NCBI RefSeq assembly: GCF_950295315.1
Contig: NC_080177.1
Span: forward strand, 77,340,096-77,404,095
Reading direction: 5' to 3'
Source of the DNA: Erinaceus europaeus
Taxonomy: Eukaryota; Chordata; Mammalia; Eulipotyphla; Erinaceidae
Length of the DNA: 64,000 nt
Every line of letters begins with the position of its first letter. The first letter of the stretch is position 1. Positions 1-25,410 of this stretch are shown here, piece by piece. The notes under the pieces were generated by a model. That model saw nothing but the letters and a program-made list of their open reading frames with translations. It searched no databases and was not told the DNA's origin. A program made the translations under genes and the position numbers.

Positions 1-15
1 TCAGATTTCAGGAGT

Positions 16-304
16 TTTTTTTTTAATATTTATTTTATTTATTGATTCCCTTTTGTTGCCCTTGTTGTTTTATTGTTGTAGTTATTATTGTTGTTGTCGT
101 TGCTGGATAGGACAGAGAGAATTGGAGAGAGGGAGGGGAAGACAGAGAGGAGGAGAGAAAGATAGACACCTGCAGACCTGCTTCACTGCCTGTGAAGCGA
201 CTCCCCTGCAGGTGGGGAGCCGGGGTTCGAACAGGGATCCTTATGCCGGTCCTTGTGCTTTGCGCCACCTACACTTAGCCTGCTGCACTACAGCCCGACT
301 CCCC
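16..304 (-). mobile_element. SINE-A
   Basis: Full-length minus-strand copy with T-led tail on the left and the tRNA-like head ending at CGACTCCCC. It is flanked by a 9-bp duplication TTCAGGAGT at 7-15 and 305-313. Confidence 0.9.
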
Positions 305-312
305 TTCAGGAG

Positions 313-869
313 TATTTTCATACTTACATTTGGTGCATGCAAATCCCCACACTGCTCACCAAAGTCCTGTGCTCTTAAAGCCTTCCAATCTTAGCACTCA
401 ATCACTTAGAGTCTAGTAGGCCGTCGCTGCAGCTATACTTACAGGTGTATGGGTAGCAGACTTCTACAATTTTTCTGTGCAACATCTACAACCCTGTTTA
501 ATACTAGCACTATGATTTAATTCTGGCTAAAAGACTTTACTTACATTCATGTGACATAGCCAGGGCCAGTCGGAGTCAGTGTCAATTTTGAAATTTGATA
601 AAACCACAAAGAGAGAGCAAATGTATTCTGGCGTGGATTTCTAACATGGTGTGATGTGAGATTTTGAGATAACGGCTATCCTCTTGCTAAGGAGAGGTTA
701 CATGGTGGTAATCAAACCAGAAGAAAGCACAACCTTATACATCCTAAATTCAGACATAAGAAAAAGTAAAATTTCCATGTGCTTAAATCAATATGAGTTG
801 TTTCTTAAAAAAATTGTCAATTTGTTTATTTAGTGCCAGAACTTTGTCCATCAGCAATTTCACTGCTCT
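313..869. other. Single-copy-looking intron sequence
   Basis: AT-rich sequence in the PTGR2 intron after exon 7. I see no repeat, exon or motif. It was read for the missing C-terminal PTGR2 exon on the minus strand without success. Confidence 0.6.
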
Positions 870-1001
870 GGGCTTTTTTTTTCCCCCAAAGCACTGTAAA
901 CTCTAGTTTATTATGATGGTGGTGCTGGGGATTGAACCTGGGATGTTTGGTACATCAGGCATGAAAGTCTTTGCATAACCACCATGCTATCCCCCCAGCC
1001 C
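870..1001 (-). mobile_element. SINE-C
   Basis: Minus-strand copy with the GGGGATTGAACCTGGGA and TTTGCATAACCACCATGC blocks of the family. Confidence 0.8.
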
Positions 1002-1002
1002 T

Positions 1003-1143
1003 TATTTTTATGATTATTTATTTATGAGAAAGAGGCAAAAAGAAACAAGAGCATCACTTTGGCATATGCGTTGCCAAAACCGAACTCAGGACCTCATGCC
1101 TACAGGCCCAACACTTTATCCGCTGAGTTAAGAGTCTATCACC
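1003..1143 (-). mobile_element. SINE-D
   Basis: Diverged copy with the 'AACTCAGGACCTCATGC' block, abutting SINE-C on the left and SINE-A on the right. Confidence 0.75.
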
Positions 1144-1145
1144 TG

Positions 1146-1371
1146 GGAGTCAGGCAGTAGTACAGTGGGTTAAGCACACACAGGGCACAAAGCACAAGGA
1201 CTGGTGTAAGGATCCCAGTTCGAGCCCCCTGGCTCCCCACCTACAAGGGAGTTGCTTCACTAAGAGTGAAGCAGGTCTACAGGTGTCTATCTTTCTCTCC
1301 CCCTATAACAACAACAATAATAACTACACCAATAAAACAACAAGGGCAACAAAAGGGAATAAATAAATATT
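1146..1371 (+). mobile_element. SINE-A (internally shortened)
   Basis: Head GGGAGTCAGGCAGTAGTACAG to tail AATAAATAAATATT; part of the CT-rich body is missing. It is tail-to-tail with the next SINE-A. Confidence 0.88.
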
Positions 1372-1663
1372 ATTTTATTTTATTATTTTATTTTTATATT
1401 TATTTATTTATTCCCTTTTGTTGCCCTTGTTGTTTTTATTGTTGTAGTTATTGTTGATGTCATTGTTGGATAGGACAGAGAGAAATGGAGAGAGGAGGGG
1501 AAGACAGAGAAGAGGAGAGAAAGACACCTGCAGACCTGCTTCGCCGCCTGTGAAGCAACTCCCCTGCAGGTGGGGAGCCGGGGGCTCAAACTGGGAACCT
1601 TTCGCAGGTCCTTGCGTTTGGCGCCACCTGCGCTTAACCCGCTGCGCTACCACCCGACTCCCT
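1372..1663 (-). mobile_element. SINE-A
   Basis: Near-complete minus-strand copy. With the plus copy at 1146-1371 it forms an inverted pair with almost no spacer inside the PTGR2 intron. Confidence 0.9.
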
Positions 1664-1708
1664 GTAAATATTTTTTTTAAAAAAAGACTATCACCTGCAA
1701 AAGACTGG

Positions 1709-1909
1709 CGAAGCAAGGGCAGGTGGGGGGTGCATCTGGTTGAGCCCACGTGTTACCACGTACAAGAATAATGGTTCAAGTCCCCACCTTCAGGGAGGAA
1801 GCTTCACAAGCGATAAAGCAGTGCTACAGATATTCCTCTTTCTCCCTCTCCATCTCCCCTAAACTTCTCTCTTATCGCTATCCAAAATAAATAAAAACAA
1901 AATATTTTT
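1709..1909 (+). mobile_element. SINE-B
   Basis: Plus-strand copy flanked by a 10-bp duplication AAAAGACTGG at 1699-1708 and 1910-1919. Confidence 0.88.
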
Positions 1910-1948
1910 AAAAGACTGGAAAATATGTACATTTAAAAATAATTACTT

Positions 1949-2313
1949 GGGGGTCGGGCGGTGGCGCAGTGGGTTAAGCGCATGTGGCGCAAAGTACAGG
2001 GACCGGCGTAGGGATCCCGGTTCGAGCCCCCGGCTCCCCACCTGCAGGGGAGTCGCTTCACAGGCGGTGAAGCAGGTCTGCAGGTGTCTGTCTCTCCCCT
2101 CTCTGTCTTCCCCTCCTCTCTCCATTTCTCTCTGTCCTATCCAACAACGAACAACATCAACAATGGCAATAATAATAACCACAGCGAGGCTACAACAACA
2201 AGGGCAACAAAAAGGGAGAAAAAAATGGCCTCCAGGAGCAGTGGATTCATGGTGTGGGCACCGAGCCCAGCAATAACCCTGGAGGGAAAAAAAAATTAAA
2301 AATAAAATAAATT
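1949..2313 (+). mobile_element. SINE-A2
   Basis: SINE-A head and body followed by the 3' module GGCCTCCAGGAGCAGTGG...AACCCTGGAGGG. The 13-bp duplication AAAATAATTACTT is at 1936-1948 and 2314-2326. Confidence 0.92.
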
Positions 2314-2326
2314 AAAATAATTACTT

Positions 2327-2447
2327 ATTAATTTTTATGAAAGAGAAAACCAGTATCACCCTGTCAAATGTGATGCTAGGGATCAAACTCTAGACCTCGT
2401 GCTTGAGAATCACGTCTTACCCCTTGTGTTACCTCCTGGTTTGCAAA
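2327..2447 (-). mobile_element. SINE-D
   Basis: Minus-strand copy with the GGGATCAAACTCTAGACCTC block. Confidence 0.7.
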
Positions 2448-2659
2448 TTTTACATTTCTGGGGAGATTCTGGGTATGAACTCCAGGACCTCATACATGAA
2501 AAAAAAAAAAAAAACCCCACTGAACTACATTACCCTGGCCACAAAACAAATGCATTTTAATTTTTTACTTTTTTTTTTTTTGGGGGGGAAGGGGTTATAT
2601 GTCTGAACTAGGATTTGTACCTTGGCAATTCTACCACTGTCTATGGACTGTCTTCCCTT

Positions 2660-2905
2660 TTTCCTTTTAATTTTAGATAGAGATGGAAGGAGGGGACAGA
2701 AAGAGAGAGGGAGGAGAAAGAAGAGAACGAGGAGAAGAACCAGACAGAGAGGGAAAGAGAGAAAGAAGGAGAGACATCACAGCACCCCTCCACTGTTTAT
2801 GAAGCTTCCGCTGGCGCCATGTGTGACATTCCCTGTGGTGTTGGAAACTCAAACCCAGGTACATGCTAACATGTAGCAGGTAAGCAACCTCTTGAACTCC
2901 AGGTA
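2660..2905 (-). mobile_element. SINE-E (old, purine-rich body)
   Basis: GA-rich body and GAAGCTTCC, then AAACTCAAACCCAGG (reverse B box). Diverged; the 5' end is uncertain. Confidence 0.55.
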
Positions 2906-3028
2906 CATCTTTAAAAAGGAAGTTAGCTAACCAAAATCTAAATATCGAATCGACTTGAAATGTATATTTTCAAGTTTTATTTAGTAAAAACATGTTATAA
3001 GAAGAACAGTACAGTTCTTACGCATTTA

Positions 3029-17735
<14,707 letters not shown>

Positions 17736-17784
17736 TGCCTTGTTTGCGTAGTAGGCTCACAGTGAATTCTGTATAAGGTAACTC

Positions 17785-18280
17785 CTATAAATAGAAAATG
17801 CTTCAGTCACAAGAAAGTTTGGAAGCACACAATCACTTAAAAAATTAAAGAAAACACATTTATGTTTATGGAGAGGGAAAAAAAATCATAGGATGCAGTT
17901 AAAAGAAGTCTATCAGAATTTGCCTCATAAAGCAAATATCTGAAGAAAGACTAAATCTAATTAGAATGTTTGGATAATAGGAAAAATTGTACTGGAGACC
18001 AAGCAGAGCAAATTGCTCTTAGCCTCAGATAATTGAAACACATTCATCTTCATGCCATCATGATTAAGCCTACTGCTGTGGCTTGATTAAAAGAAAACAA
18101 GATGATATACTCCTCCAGAGCTAGTCCATTAATCTAACAACAACATAAAAACTCTAGCTGCTTCACTGAGATGTTACCAAATTTTAAAAATTTTCTTCAT
18201 TTATCAAAATGGAAATTTCTTCATAGCTTTGATGATTACAAATGTTAATACATCTCATGCTAAAGGAAATAATTCAGAAG
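17785..18280. other. Single-copy-looking part of PTGR2 intron 1
   Basis: AT-rich, no repeat recognised; no other exon evident. Confidence 0.5.
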
Positions 18281-18289
18281 GAGAAGGAG

Positions 18290-18346
18290 AAACAGGCCTG
18301 AACCCGGGTCCTTGTGCATGGCAACATACACATTCAGCCAGGTGTG
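18290..18346 (-). mobile_element. SINE-B head fragment
   Basis: Only CTGAACCCGGGTCCTTGTGC through CAGCCAGGTGTGC remains. Confidence 0.55.
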
Positions 18347-18730
18347 CACAGCAAGTTCAAGATCTGAAAGGGGGCACATTTTTTCCAAGTTGGGGGAAAG
18401 GAGGAAGTCTTTATTTGTTACTGACATTAAGCAAATCTTTATTTGCCTAGAATGGTATCAAGTGAAATCCTAACTGGTGTTTAGTAATATTCACAAATAA
18501 CACTAAGTCAACTTAAAAATTCACTCTAGTGCATGTCACATGAACTATGCTGAGTGTCAGCTGTGCAGCCTAATGTAAGGGAAAGGTCACCTAAGAAGAG
18601 ATAGCAGAGGGCAAGCCCTACTTCTAGTCTCCTTGGATTTGGAAAATAACTCTCCTCTCAGGTTTGTTTTCTAAAAAATTGTCCCTAAGTGCCAGGTACC
18701 ATGCTGAAGACCATGTACCATCTTAGTCAG
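18347..18730. other. Single-copy-looking part of PTGR2 intron 1
   Basis: Nothing recognisable seen. Confidence 0.5.
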
Positions 18731-18862
18731 ATGTCAAAGAGACAGCACAGTGGTTATGCAAAAGATTCATGCCTGAGGCTTTGAGGTTGCGGGCCTAATC
18801 CCCAAGACCAGAAATCAGAGCGAACAGTGGCCTGGTGAAATAAATAAACAAATCAATAAATA
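18731..18862 (+). mobile_element. SINE-C
   Basis: GACAGCACAGTGGTTATGC to the AAATAAATAAACAAATCAAT tail. Confidence 0.75.
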
Positions 18863-18904
18863 CCATAGCTATTGTCCCAATGCCTCCACCCAGTAACCCT
18901 CTGA

Positions 18905-19010
18905 TCTTGTTACTGTCTTCACCTACATTTCATAGAGCAGGAAAGGGAGGCCCAGAAATGTTGACAAACTTGCTCAAGGTCACACAACAGTGACACTAGA
19001 ACCTAAAACA
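18905..19010 (-). mobile_element. MIR (ancient mammalian SINE)
   Basis: GGAAAGGGAGGCCCAGAAATG and ACTTGCTCAAGGTCACACAAC are the reverse of the MIR core (CTGTGTGACCTTGGGCAAG, CCTCAGTTTCC). It predates all hedgehog-type SINEs and should be shared with other mammals. Confidence 0.75.
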
Positions 19011-19207
19011 TCCGGTACTTAACACGTTTTAATAAAACATTTCTGATTGTGTTCAATTACTGGTCTGAGGACCATGACCTTGTTATTCCGAGTGGAAATG
19101 TGTGGGATTCCTTCCACTCCTGCTGGTTGGTCGCTCAGTCCCATGTTCTTTCTTCTGCCCAGGTCTAATTCGTGAGAGTCCCTGCACAGCTCTCTGCTAA
19201 GTTCAGC

Positions 19208-19316
19208 AACCTCACCTTTCTTCTTCTTCTTCTTCTTCTCTCTCTCTCTCTTTTTTTTTTTTTAATATTTATGTATTTATTTCCTTTTGTTGCCCTTGTT
19301 GAACCTCACCTTTCTT
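19208..19316 (-). mobile_element. Tail-only SINE-A insertion
   Basis: A 15-bp duplication AACCTCACCTTTCTT (19208-19222, 19302-19316) encloses only CTT/CT runs, a T tract and the last 50 or so nt of a SINE-A tail. No body or head is present. Confidence 0.72.
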
Positions 19317-19439
19317 TAAGGCTCCCACTACCACTCCTTTGGTCAGTCCAGACATTCAAACTGACTTCCCCATGCCTGGAGCCCAGAGGTTAGGTGGGGT
19401 TTGTGTCTCCTGTGCTTAGTGATTCATTCCCACCCTCTA

Positions 19440-19910
19440 GCAATAAACTGGTGGCGCAGACGTCACCGGGGCACCTAGCACACAACTGAGGCTGCTCGCC
19501 CTCCTCGACGCCCCACACCCTAAGCCACTCCTGCTGCTCCCGCACTCCCAGACCTGCTGTGCTCTTCAAGCTAAAGAGCAGGGAGCTCCGGAGGAAGGCC
19601 CCCAGCTTCCTAGAGCCCCCCTGCCCTCCAGGCCCAGACACAGCAGCAGCTGGGCCCCCTGCAACAGGCTGACCGCGGCAGCGGGCCCTCGCACGTCACT
19701 CACCCTGAGCCACGGAGCTCGGACGAAGTCTCGCGCGAATTCAGGCGCCGCGAGGGGGGCTCCCGGCGCAGGTGGAGACTTCAGACCGCAGCACTGCGCA
19801 GGCGCAGGCTGGGCAGAGTCCCAGACCCCTCCCAAGGGCCGGCTTTGGAAGTGGAGGCCCCAGTCCGGGCTGTGTCGTCTCCATGGCGGAACCTGCAAAG
19901 GCGGGTAGTT
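19440..19910 (-). promoter_or_regulatory. PTGR2: CpG-rich promoter of PTGR2
   Basis: This is the one clearly GC- and CpG-rich stretch of the window and it surrounds non-coding exon 1. There is no obvious TATA box. A near-palindromic NRF1-like site, TGCGCAGGCGCA, lies at 19795-19806 and a YY1-like CCATGGCGGA at 19881-19890, both common in housekeeping promoters. SINEs are absent from about 19,320 to 20,220, which fits selection against insertions. Factor binding is inference from motifs. Confidence 0.75.
19704..19800 (-). other. PTGR2: PTGR2 exon 1 (5' UTR), 5' end approximate
   Basis: On the minus strand a strong donor CAGG|GTGAGT ends the exon at 19704, inside the CpG-rich promoter and about 1.9 kb upstream of the acceptor of coding exon 2. 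The exon carries no start codon in frame with the coding sequence. The transcription start cannot be read from sequence; 19800 is a guess placed near the NRF1-like site. Confidence 0.55.
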
Positions 19911-20220
19911 GTAATAGGCCGGCTCTCTCTTGAAACAAGTGTAGTAATGAATTGCCCAGGAACGGTGTCCAAGCTCCACCCGCCTTGTCTAGACCCAAAG
20001 AGCAAAGTATTTAACTTTGGTCAGGATGTTCACTTGTAGCAATCCTTCAAGGGATTCTCTTGAGGAGAGAGGAATCTGCAAACTTACTCCTGGTTTTATG
20101 GATGGGAAAAGTGCTAGGGCCTGACCTTGTCTACTGGTTGGGGCCATTGCTAAAATGAAATTTGTCTCTGCAGATTTTGCTTCGTGCAGTGTCCTTTCCC
20201 AAATCTTAACAGCAAACTGG

Positions 20221-20360
20221 ATTTTCTTTTTTCTATTATTATTATTTTACCAGAACACTGCTCAACTCTGGTTTATGGTGGTGTGGGGGATTGAATTCCG
20301 GACTGTGGAGCCTCAGGCTTGAGTCTCTTTGCATAACCATTATGCTATCTACCTCCATCC
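20221..20360 (-). mobile_element. SINE-C
   Basis: Perfect 10-bp duplication AGCAAACTGG at 20211-20220 and 20361-20370. Confidence 0.88.
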
Positions 20361-20433
20361 AGCAAACTGGCTCTTCTTTCATAAGAATTTTAAATTCTTT
20401 GGATTACCCAGTGTGAGCTGATTTCTCCACTTC

Positions 20434-20546
20434 ATTATTTACTTTTACAGCTCAGCTCTGGTTTATAGTGGTGTTGGGAATTGAACCTGGGACCTCAGAG
20501 CCTCACCTGAGAGTCTTTTGCAGAACTATTATGCTGTCTCTTCAGC
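20434..20546 (-). mobile_element. SINE-C
   Basis: GGGAATTGAACCTGGGACC and AACTATTATGCTGTC. Confidence 0.78.
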
Positions 20547-20627
20547 AAACACATTCCCCCCCCCCTGCAGTTCTGTGATCTTGTACATGTGTATTGTCAC
20601 TACTCCCAAGTCGGTCAGCCATTTCAC

Positions 20628-20780
20628 TCTTTTTATTTCAAATAGGAGAGACACCATAGCGCCACTCTGTCATCCATGGAGGACCTCCCTGCCCACTCCC
20701 CCTCATCTGTGGTGCTGGAACACTGGTTCTCAGACTTGGTAAGACGATTACTCTGCTGGTTGAGCTATCTCCTAGCCTAG
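20628..20780 (-). mobile_element. SINE-E, old
   Basis: Diverged; GGTTCTCAGACTTGG and GTTGAGCTATCTCCTAGCC. It is followed by an (AAT)n run. Confidence 0.5.
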
Positions 20781-20821
20781 AATAATAGCAATAATAATAA
20801 TAACTACCATTATTATTATTA

Positions 20822-21090
20822 CTGCTACCAGATTTATTGCTGGGACTTGGTGCCTCCTTGGCAAATCCATTGTTTCCAATAGTCATTTTTTTCTTTCCGA
20901 TAGAAACAGAAATTGAGAGGGAAGGAGAAGATAGAAAGGGAGAGAAAAATAGAGACATCCACAGGACTAAGCTTCCCCTTACCTCCCCCCCACACACACA
21001 CACTGCAGGTGGGGACTGGCCTCTCAAACCCCCACCCTTGAGCATAGTAATGTATGTGCTTTACCACAGTTTGCCACCACCTGGCCTCTC
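20822..21090 (-). mobile_element. SINE-A2-like
   Basis: Worn 3' module, GA body, CTGCAGGTGGGGACTGGCC and head ending CCACCACCTGGCC. Confidence 0.72.
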
Positions 21091-21159
21091 AGCCCAAAAT
21101 TATTAATTGCTTGCTTTTGTGCTGAACTAGGTTAAGCAAGTTCATTCCTAGAACGGTTT

Positions 21160-21216
21160 CTTTTCTTTTCTTTTCTTTTCTTTCATTCATTCATTTATTC
21201 TTTCTTTCTTTCTTTA
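21160..21216. repeat. (TTTTC)n/(ATTC)n/(TTTC)n simple repeat
   Basis: Runs of CTTTT, then CATT, then CTTT units next to an L1 3' end. Confidence 0.9.
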
Positions 21217-21336
21217 AATGGTGGGGATTGTATTGTTAAATGGGAAACTGGGGAATGTTATGCATGTACAAACTATTGTATTTACTGTTGAATGTAAAAC
21301 ATTCATTCCCCAATAAAGAAATAAAATTTTTTTAAA
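21217..21336 (+). mobile_element. L1 3' end
   Basis: GGGAAACTGGGGAATGTTATGC through AACATTCATTCCCCAATAAAG and an A-rich tail; 5'-truncated to about 120 bp. Confidence 0.8.
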
Positions 21337-21344
21337 AAAGGAGA

Positions 21345-22560
21345 CATTAACAAAACCGTAGGATAGGAGGGGTACAACTCCACACAATTCCCACCACCAG
21401 ATCTCCGTATCCCATCCCCTCCCCTGATAGCTTTCCTATTCTTTATCCCTCTGGGAGTATGGACCCAAGGTCATTCTGGGATGCAGAAGGTGGAAGGTCT
21501 GGCTTCTGTAATTGCTTCCCCGCTGAACATGGGCATTAGCAGGTGGATCCATACTCCCAGCCTGTCTCTCTCTTTCCCTAGTAGGGTGGGTCTCTGGGGA
21601 AGCAGAGCTCCAGGACACATTGGTGGGGTCGTCTGTCGAGGGAAGTGTGGTCGGCATCATGCTGGCATCTGGAACCTGGTGTTTGAAAAGAGAGTTAACG
21701 TACAAAGCCAAAGGAATTGTTGAACAATTACAGACCTAAAGGCTGGAATAGTGCAGATGAAGTGTTGTGGGGTACTCACTGCAGACTATTGTGTACTTCT
21801 GTTTTCAGGTATATATTTTGCCCTAGTTTATGGACACGTGTGAACATATGCTCTATCTCCTGGAACCTAGTCTATATCTAGGTTTTGGGACTTTGTTAGG
21901 AAGTGAACCACCTGGAATGGAATTAGAGAATCCTATGAAAGGAATGGTCTGACCCGAGTAATGAAGCTGAAGGGTTGTCATTCCACACGTGAAGTCTCTG
22001 GACACAGTCTGAAGTGAAGCGTGCTGGGGTGGCACTCGTTGCGTTGATTATGTTGTGATTGGCGGATGCAATATTATTTGATATGAATTGAGAGAAGCAT
22101 GCAGGAAAGTGTGCCCCACCCTAAGGTTCCAGGACTGGGGGAAATATAGGCTCTGTAGTGGAAATGTGAGGTTCCTGCTGTCTTAGGGTTCAAGAAGACA
22201 ATGGATAGTTATTGTTATCATCACATTATTTGGTAATTGGGTTATTTTGAAAAGTCCCTTTGTTAGGGTTTGCTGTATAATACCCAGCATCTTGTATATA
22301 GCTGTGCTACCAGTTGCTTCTGTTCTTCCTGGTCCAGGCTTTTGAAAGAGTCAACATATCAAAGACTCAGCCTATGTGCTCAGTCTGTGCTTTAAAAAGT
22401 TCGAGACATACAATCTATTTCCCCCTCATATTAATTAAATAGTGATTTATATGACTGCAATGTAATAGGGGTGTACATAAACACCATTCCCACCACCAAA
22501 AGACTGTGTCTCATACCACCCACCCCCCTACCCCACCCCCCTGCCCTGGGAAGCCAAATG
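21345..22560 (-). mobile_element. Repeat R, long copy
   Basis: Starts with the shared left-end block (GGTACAACTCCACACAATTCC, CATCCCCTCCCCTGATAGC) and extends further than most copies. A second version of the same left-end motif (ATTCCCACCACCAAAAGAC) occurs near 22,480, so two units may be joined. The fixed left and variable right ends fit a minus-strand LINE 3' end. Family not recognised. Confidence 0.55.
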
Positions 22561-22591
22561 TCCACCTTCCCCCTCCTGATCCCCAGGGACT

Positions 22592-22669
22592 TCAAACCCT
22601 AAAAGAGGGAAGGGGGGGACGCAGAAGTGAAGGAAGGAGAGGGGGAAGGGAAGGACACTTGTAGCATTG

Positions 22670-22709
<40 letters not shown>

Positions 22710-22793
22710 GCAAGTGGGGACCAGGGGGTTGAACCTGGGTTCTGAATGACTGTAATGTATGTATTCAATCAGATGCACCACTACCTGGCCCTG
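22592..22793 (-). mobile_element. SINE-B with internal (CA)n
   Basis: The body is interrupted by (AC)18 at 22672-22707 just beside the CACCTGCAAGTGGGG block. Confidence 0.75.
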
Positions 22794-22828
22794 CCAAATA
22801 CATTTTATTAAGAAAGTAATATATAAGA

Positions 22829-23030
22829 GGGTAGGTGGGTGGTGGTACACTTAGTTGAGTGCACATGTTACAATGCACAAGGATCCAGGTTCAAGTTCCC
22901 AATCCCTACCTGCAGGGGTAAAGCTTTGCGAGTGGTGAGGTAGTGCTGCAGGTGTCTCTCTGTCTCTCTCCCTATCAGCCTCTTCCCTCTCGATCTCTGG
23001 CTGTCTCTATCCAATCTCTAAATAAAAATA
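22829..23030 (+). mobile_element. SINE-B
   Basis: Plus copy, 35 bp from the preceding minus copy (head-to-head inverted pair). Confidence 0.82.
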
Positions 23031-23047
23031 ATACATATAATAATATA

Positions 23048-23160
23048 TTGGGCACGGGTGATAGTATAATGGTTATGCAAAGAGACTGTCATGCCTGAAG
23101 CTCCAAGGTCCCAGGTTCAATCCTCCATACCACTATAAGCGAGAGTTAAGCAGTGCTCGG

Positions 23161-23199
<39 letters not shown>

Positions 23200-23200
23200 G
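23048..23200 (+). mobile_element. SINE-C ending in (ATA)13
   Basis: Well-preserved SINE-C whose tail has grown into a pure triplet repeat at 23161-23200. Confidence 0.85.
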
Positions 23201-23745
23201 TGTTTTCTTTGTGATTAGGGCCATAGCCGCATTTACTACCTAATATGAAATAATGAAGTAGGTAGGGGCTCATGTCAGTCTATTTCCCTCTGCAGCCTCC
23301 CTCTCCCCACACTCCACTTTTGCTTCCCATGCTGCACATGTACTGGATAAACTCAGATTAAGAGACAAATGAATAGATGGCTGTCTTGTGCTTAATGTCA
23401 TAGTGACACTTAGTAGCACAGCATTAAATGTAAGTTGGGATCTTTGACACTTGAAAGTTCTTGGAGGACAAGAAAGTAGTATGAGTACCAGAAGGAGAGA
23501 GGTTGGCTCCAAGTGTTCTGTTCATGCATACACTAAGCAAATAAGCGTTTCCTGTCCTCTACATGCTGGTGTTACAGTCGGTAGTGAGCAGGACCTTCAG
23601 AGAATCAACCTTCTTCATCAAGCTTAGCCTAGAAGGTGCTAGGATAAGTAATCAGACAGTTACAGCACTGTGTTGACAGTTAGGGGAGCACTGGTTCCCC
23701 TTGCCCCACCGTTTTGTTATTTAATTTAAATAAAGGAAAGTTTAA
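23201..23745. other. Unassigned intergenic sequence
   Basis: No recognisable repeat or coding signal. Parts may be ancient repeats too worn to name. Confidence 0.5.
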
Positions 23746-23749
23746 AAAA

Positions 23750-24062
23750 ATTTTTTTCTTAATATTCGTTTATTTATTTATTTATTTATTTATTCCCTTT
23801 TGTTGCCCTTGTTGTTTTATTGTTGTTGTAGTTGTTGTTATTGATGTCATTGTTGTTATATAGGACAGAGAGAAACGGAGAGAGAAGGGGAAGACAGAGA
23901 AAGAAGGGGAGAGAAAGACAGACACCTGCAGACCTGCTTTACTGCCTGCGAATCGACTCCCCTGCAGGTGGGGAGCCGGGGGCTCGAACCGGGATCCTTA
24001 CACCAGTCCTTGCGCTTCGGCACCATGTGCACTTAACATGTTGTACTACTGCCTGACTCCCT
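23750..24062 (-). mobile_element. SINE-A
   Basis: Complete minus copy with a long (TTTA)n-type tail. Confidence 0.9.
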
Positions 24063-24084
24063 AAAAGAAATGTTTTACAGAACT

Positions 24085-24640
24085 TGATATTTCAAAGGAA
24101 CAATTTCACACCCCCCTCCAAAGATGATCTGCTCACTGTGAAGTGCCAGTCTCCCTCCGTCATGTGCCCCTTCCCACCCTCAGCCTTCTCCTCTCCTCTC
24201 AAGTCTGCAGATATTGTGTGTTCGTGTTTCACCTTCTGTTATTTTGCTTTGTTTCTTATATCCCACATATGAATGAGAAAATCTGGCATTTGTTTTTTTC
24301 CTTCTAGATCATTTCACTTAGCATGAGCACCCTCCAGTCCCATCCATGTTGTAATGAAAGGTAAGACGTTCCTCTGTTTTTAAAATAGTTGAGTAGTGCT
24401 CGACCGCATACATAAGCTACAACTTCCTGATCAACTCATCTCTCATTGGCACTTGGGTTCTCAAATCTTGGTTATTGTAAGTGATGCTGCAATGAATATA
24501 GGTGGTTAAGTGCTGGCTGTGAACAAGAAGTGAATTGCTTTTTTGAGGAAATGCATTTTGTTGGTAAGTTAACTTTTTTGTCTGAGGTCAGTGGTATCCT
24601 ATAGAAGTGTTTTGTTGTGTCATTTAACAGTTATTTGTTT
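24085..24640 (-). mobile_element. Old L1 3' region
   Basis: 'TCATTTCACTTAGCATGAGCACC', 'CCCATCCATGTTG' and 'TGATGCTGCAATGAATATAGG' follow the antisense of mammalian L1 3' regions, heavily worn. Confidence 0.65.
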
Positions 24641-24681
24641 CTCTCACTGCCAGAGTTGAGCTTCTTGAATCTAAGGGTTGT

Positions 24682-25100
24682 ACTTTTTTTTTTTAACCAC
24701 CAAGTTTATTACTGGAGCTTAGTGTTTGCGTCATGATTCCACCACTTCTTGTGGCCATTTTTTTCCTCTTCCTTCCTTCCTTCCTTCCTTCCTTCCTTTT
24801 TTTTATTTCTTTCTTTCTTTCCTTCTTTCTAGATATGACAAAGGGAAATTGAGAATGAAGGGGGAGAAAGGGTGAGAGAGGGGAAGGAGGGTGGGAAAGG
24901 GAGAAAAATTGGGGGGCCGGATACCTAATGAAAGTGTATGCTTGTGTCAGTGAACATACTGTCAAGTCTTAACCTCCTCAATAAAAAAGAAAGGAAGGGA
25001 GGAAGGAAGGGTGAGAGAAAAAGACACCTGCAGACCTGCCTTACCGCTCATGAAGATTCCCCACTATAGGTAAGGAGCGGGCTTTGAACCCACTCAACTG
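24682..25100 (-). mobile_element. SINE-A2-like with CCTT microsatellite and an 80-bp insert
   Basis: 3' module, then (CCTT)n near 24770-24800. The GA-rich body resumes past an unrelated segment (about 24908-24990) that ends in AATAAAAAAG, perhaps a tiny insertion. Confidence 0.55.
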
Positions 25101-25119
25101 GTCGACCCAACCCCCTTTG

Positions 25120-25245
25120 TTCTCTCTCTCTCTCTGCGTGTCTCTCTAACCAGAGCTCTGCTCAGCCTGGGATTGAACTTGGGACTTTGCAACCTCAGGC
25201 ATGAGAATTTCTTTACATGGGCATTATGCTATATACTCTCACCCT
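25120..25245 (-). mobile_element. SINE-C
   Basis: GGGATTGAACTTGGGACTTTG and GGGCATTATGCTATATAC. Confidence 0.68.
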
Positions 25246-25402
25246 CTCTTATAGAGACAGATAAATGGGGGGGGGGAGAAAGAGAAGCACCTTCAGCATT
25301 GCTCCAGCATTTGAGAAGCTTTCTCCTTGCAGGTGAGGACTTGAACCTGGGTCCTTGCACATGGTAACATATGTACTCTACCAGGTATGCCACTATCTGG
25401 TG
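25246..25402 (-). mobile_element. SINE-B, shortened
   Basis: GAAGCTTTCTCCTTGCAGGTG, ACTTGAACCTGGGTCC and CCACTATCTGGTGCT. Confidence 0.72.
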
Positions 25403-25410
25403 CTATTTCT

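Noticed and set aside
1976..2035. tRNA genes suggested by A/B boxes in SINE heads
   Set aside because: Heads do not fold as full tRNAs and continue into SINE bodies with target duplications.
1947..2276. Many open frames of 60-140 codons with shared peptides such as [19 protein letters not shown] or its opposite-strand DRTERNGERRGRQRG
   Set aside because: They recur wherever SINE-A occurs and are translations of the SINE body, not genes.
19845..20039. Divergent coding exon starting at the CpG-rich promoter (64-codon plus frame)
   Set aside because: No recognisable product or convincing donor; CpG-rich promoters commonly hold chance frames.
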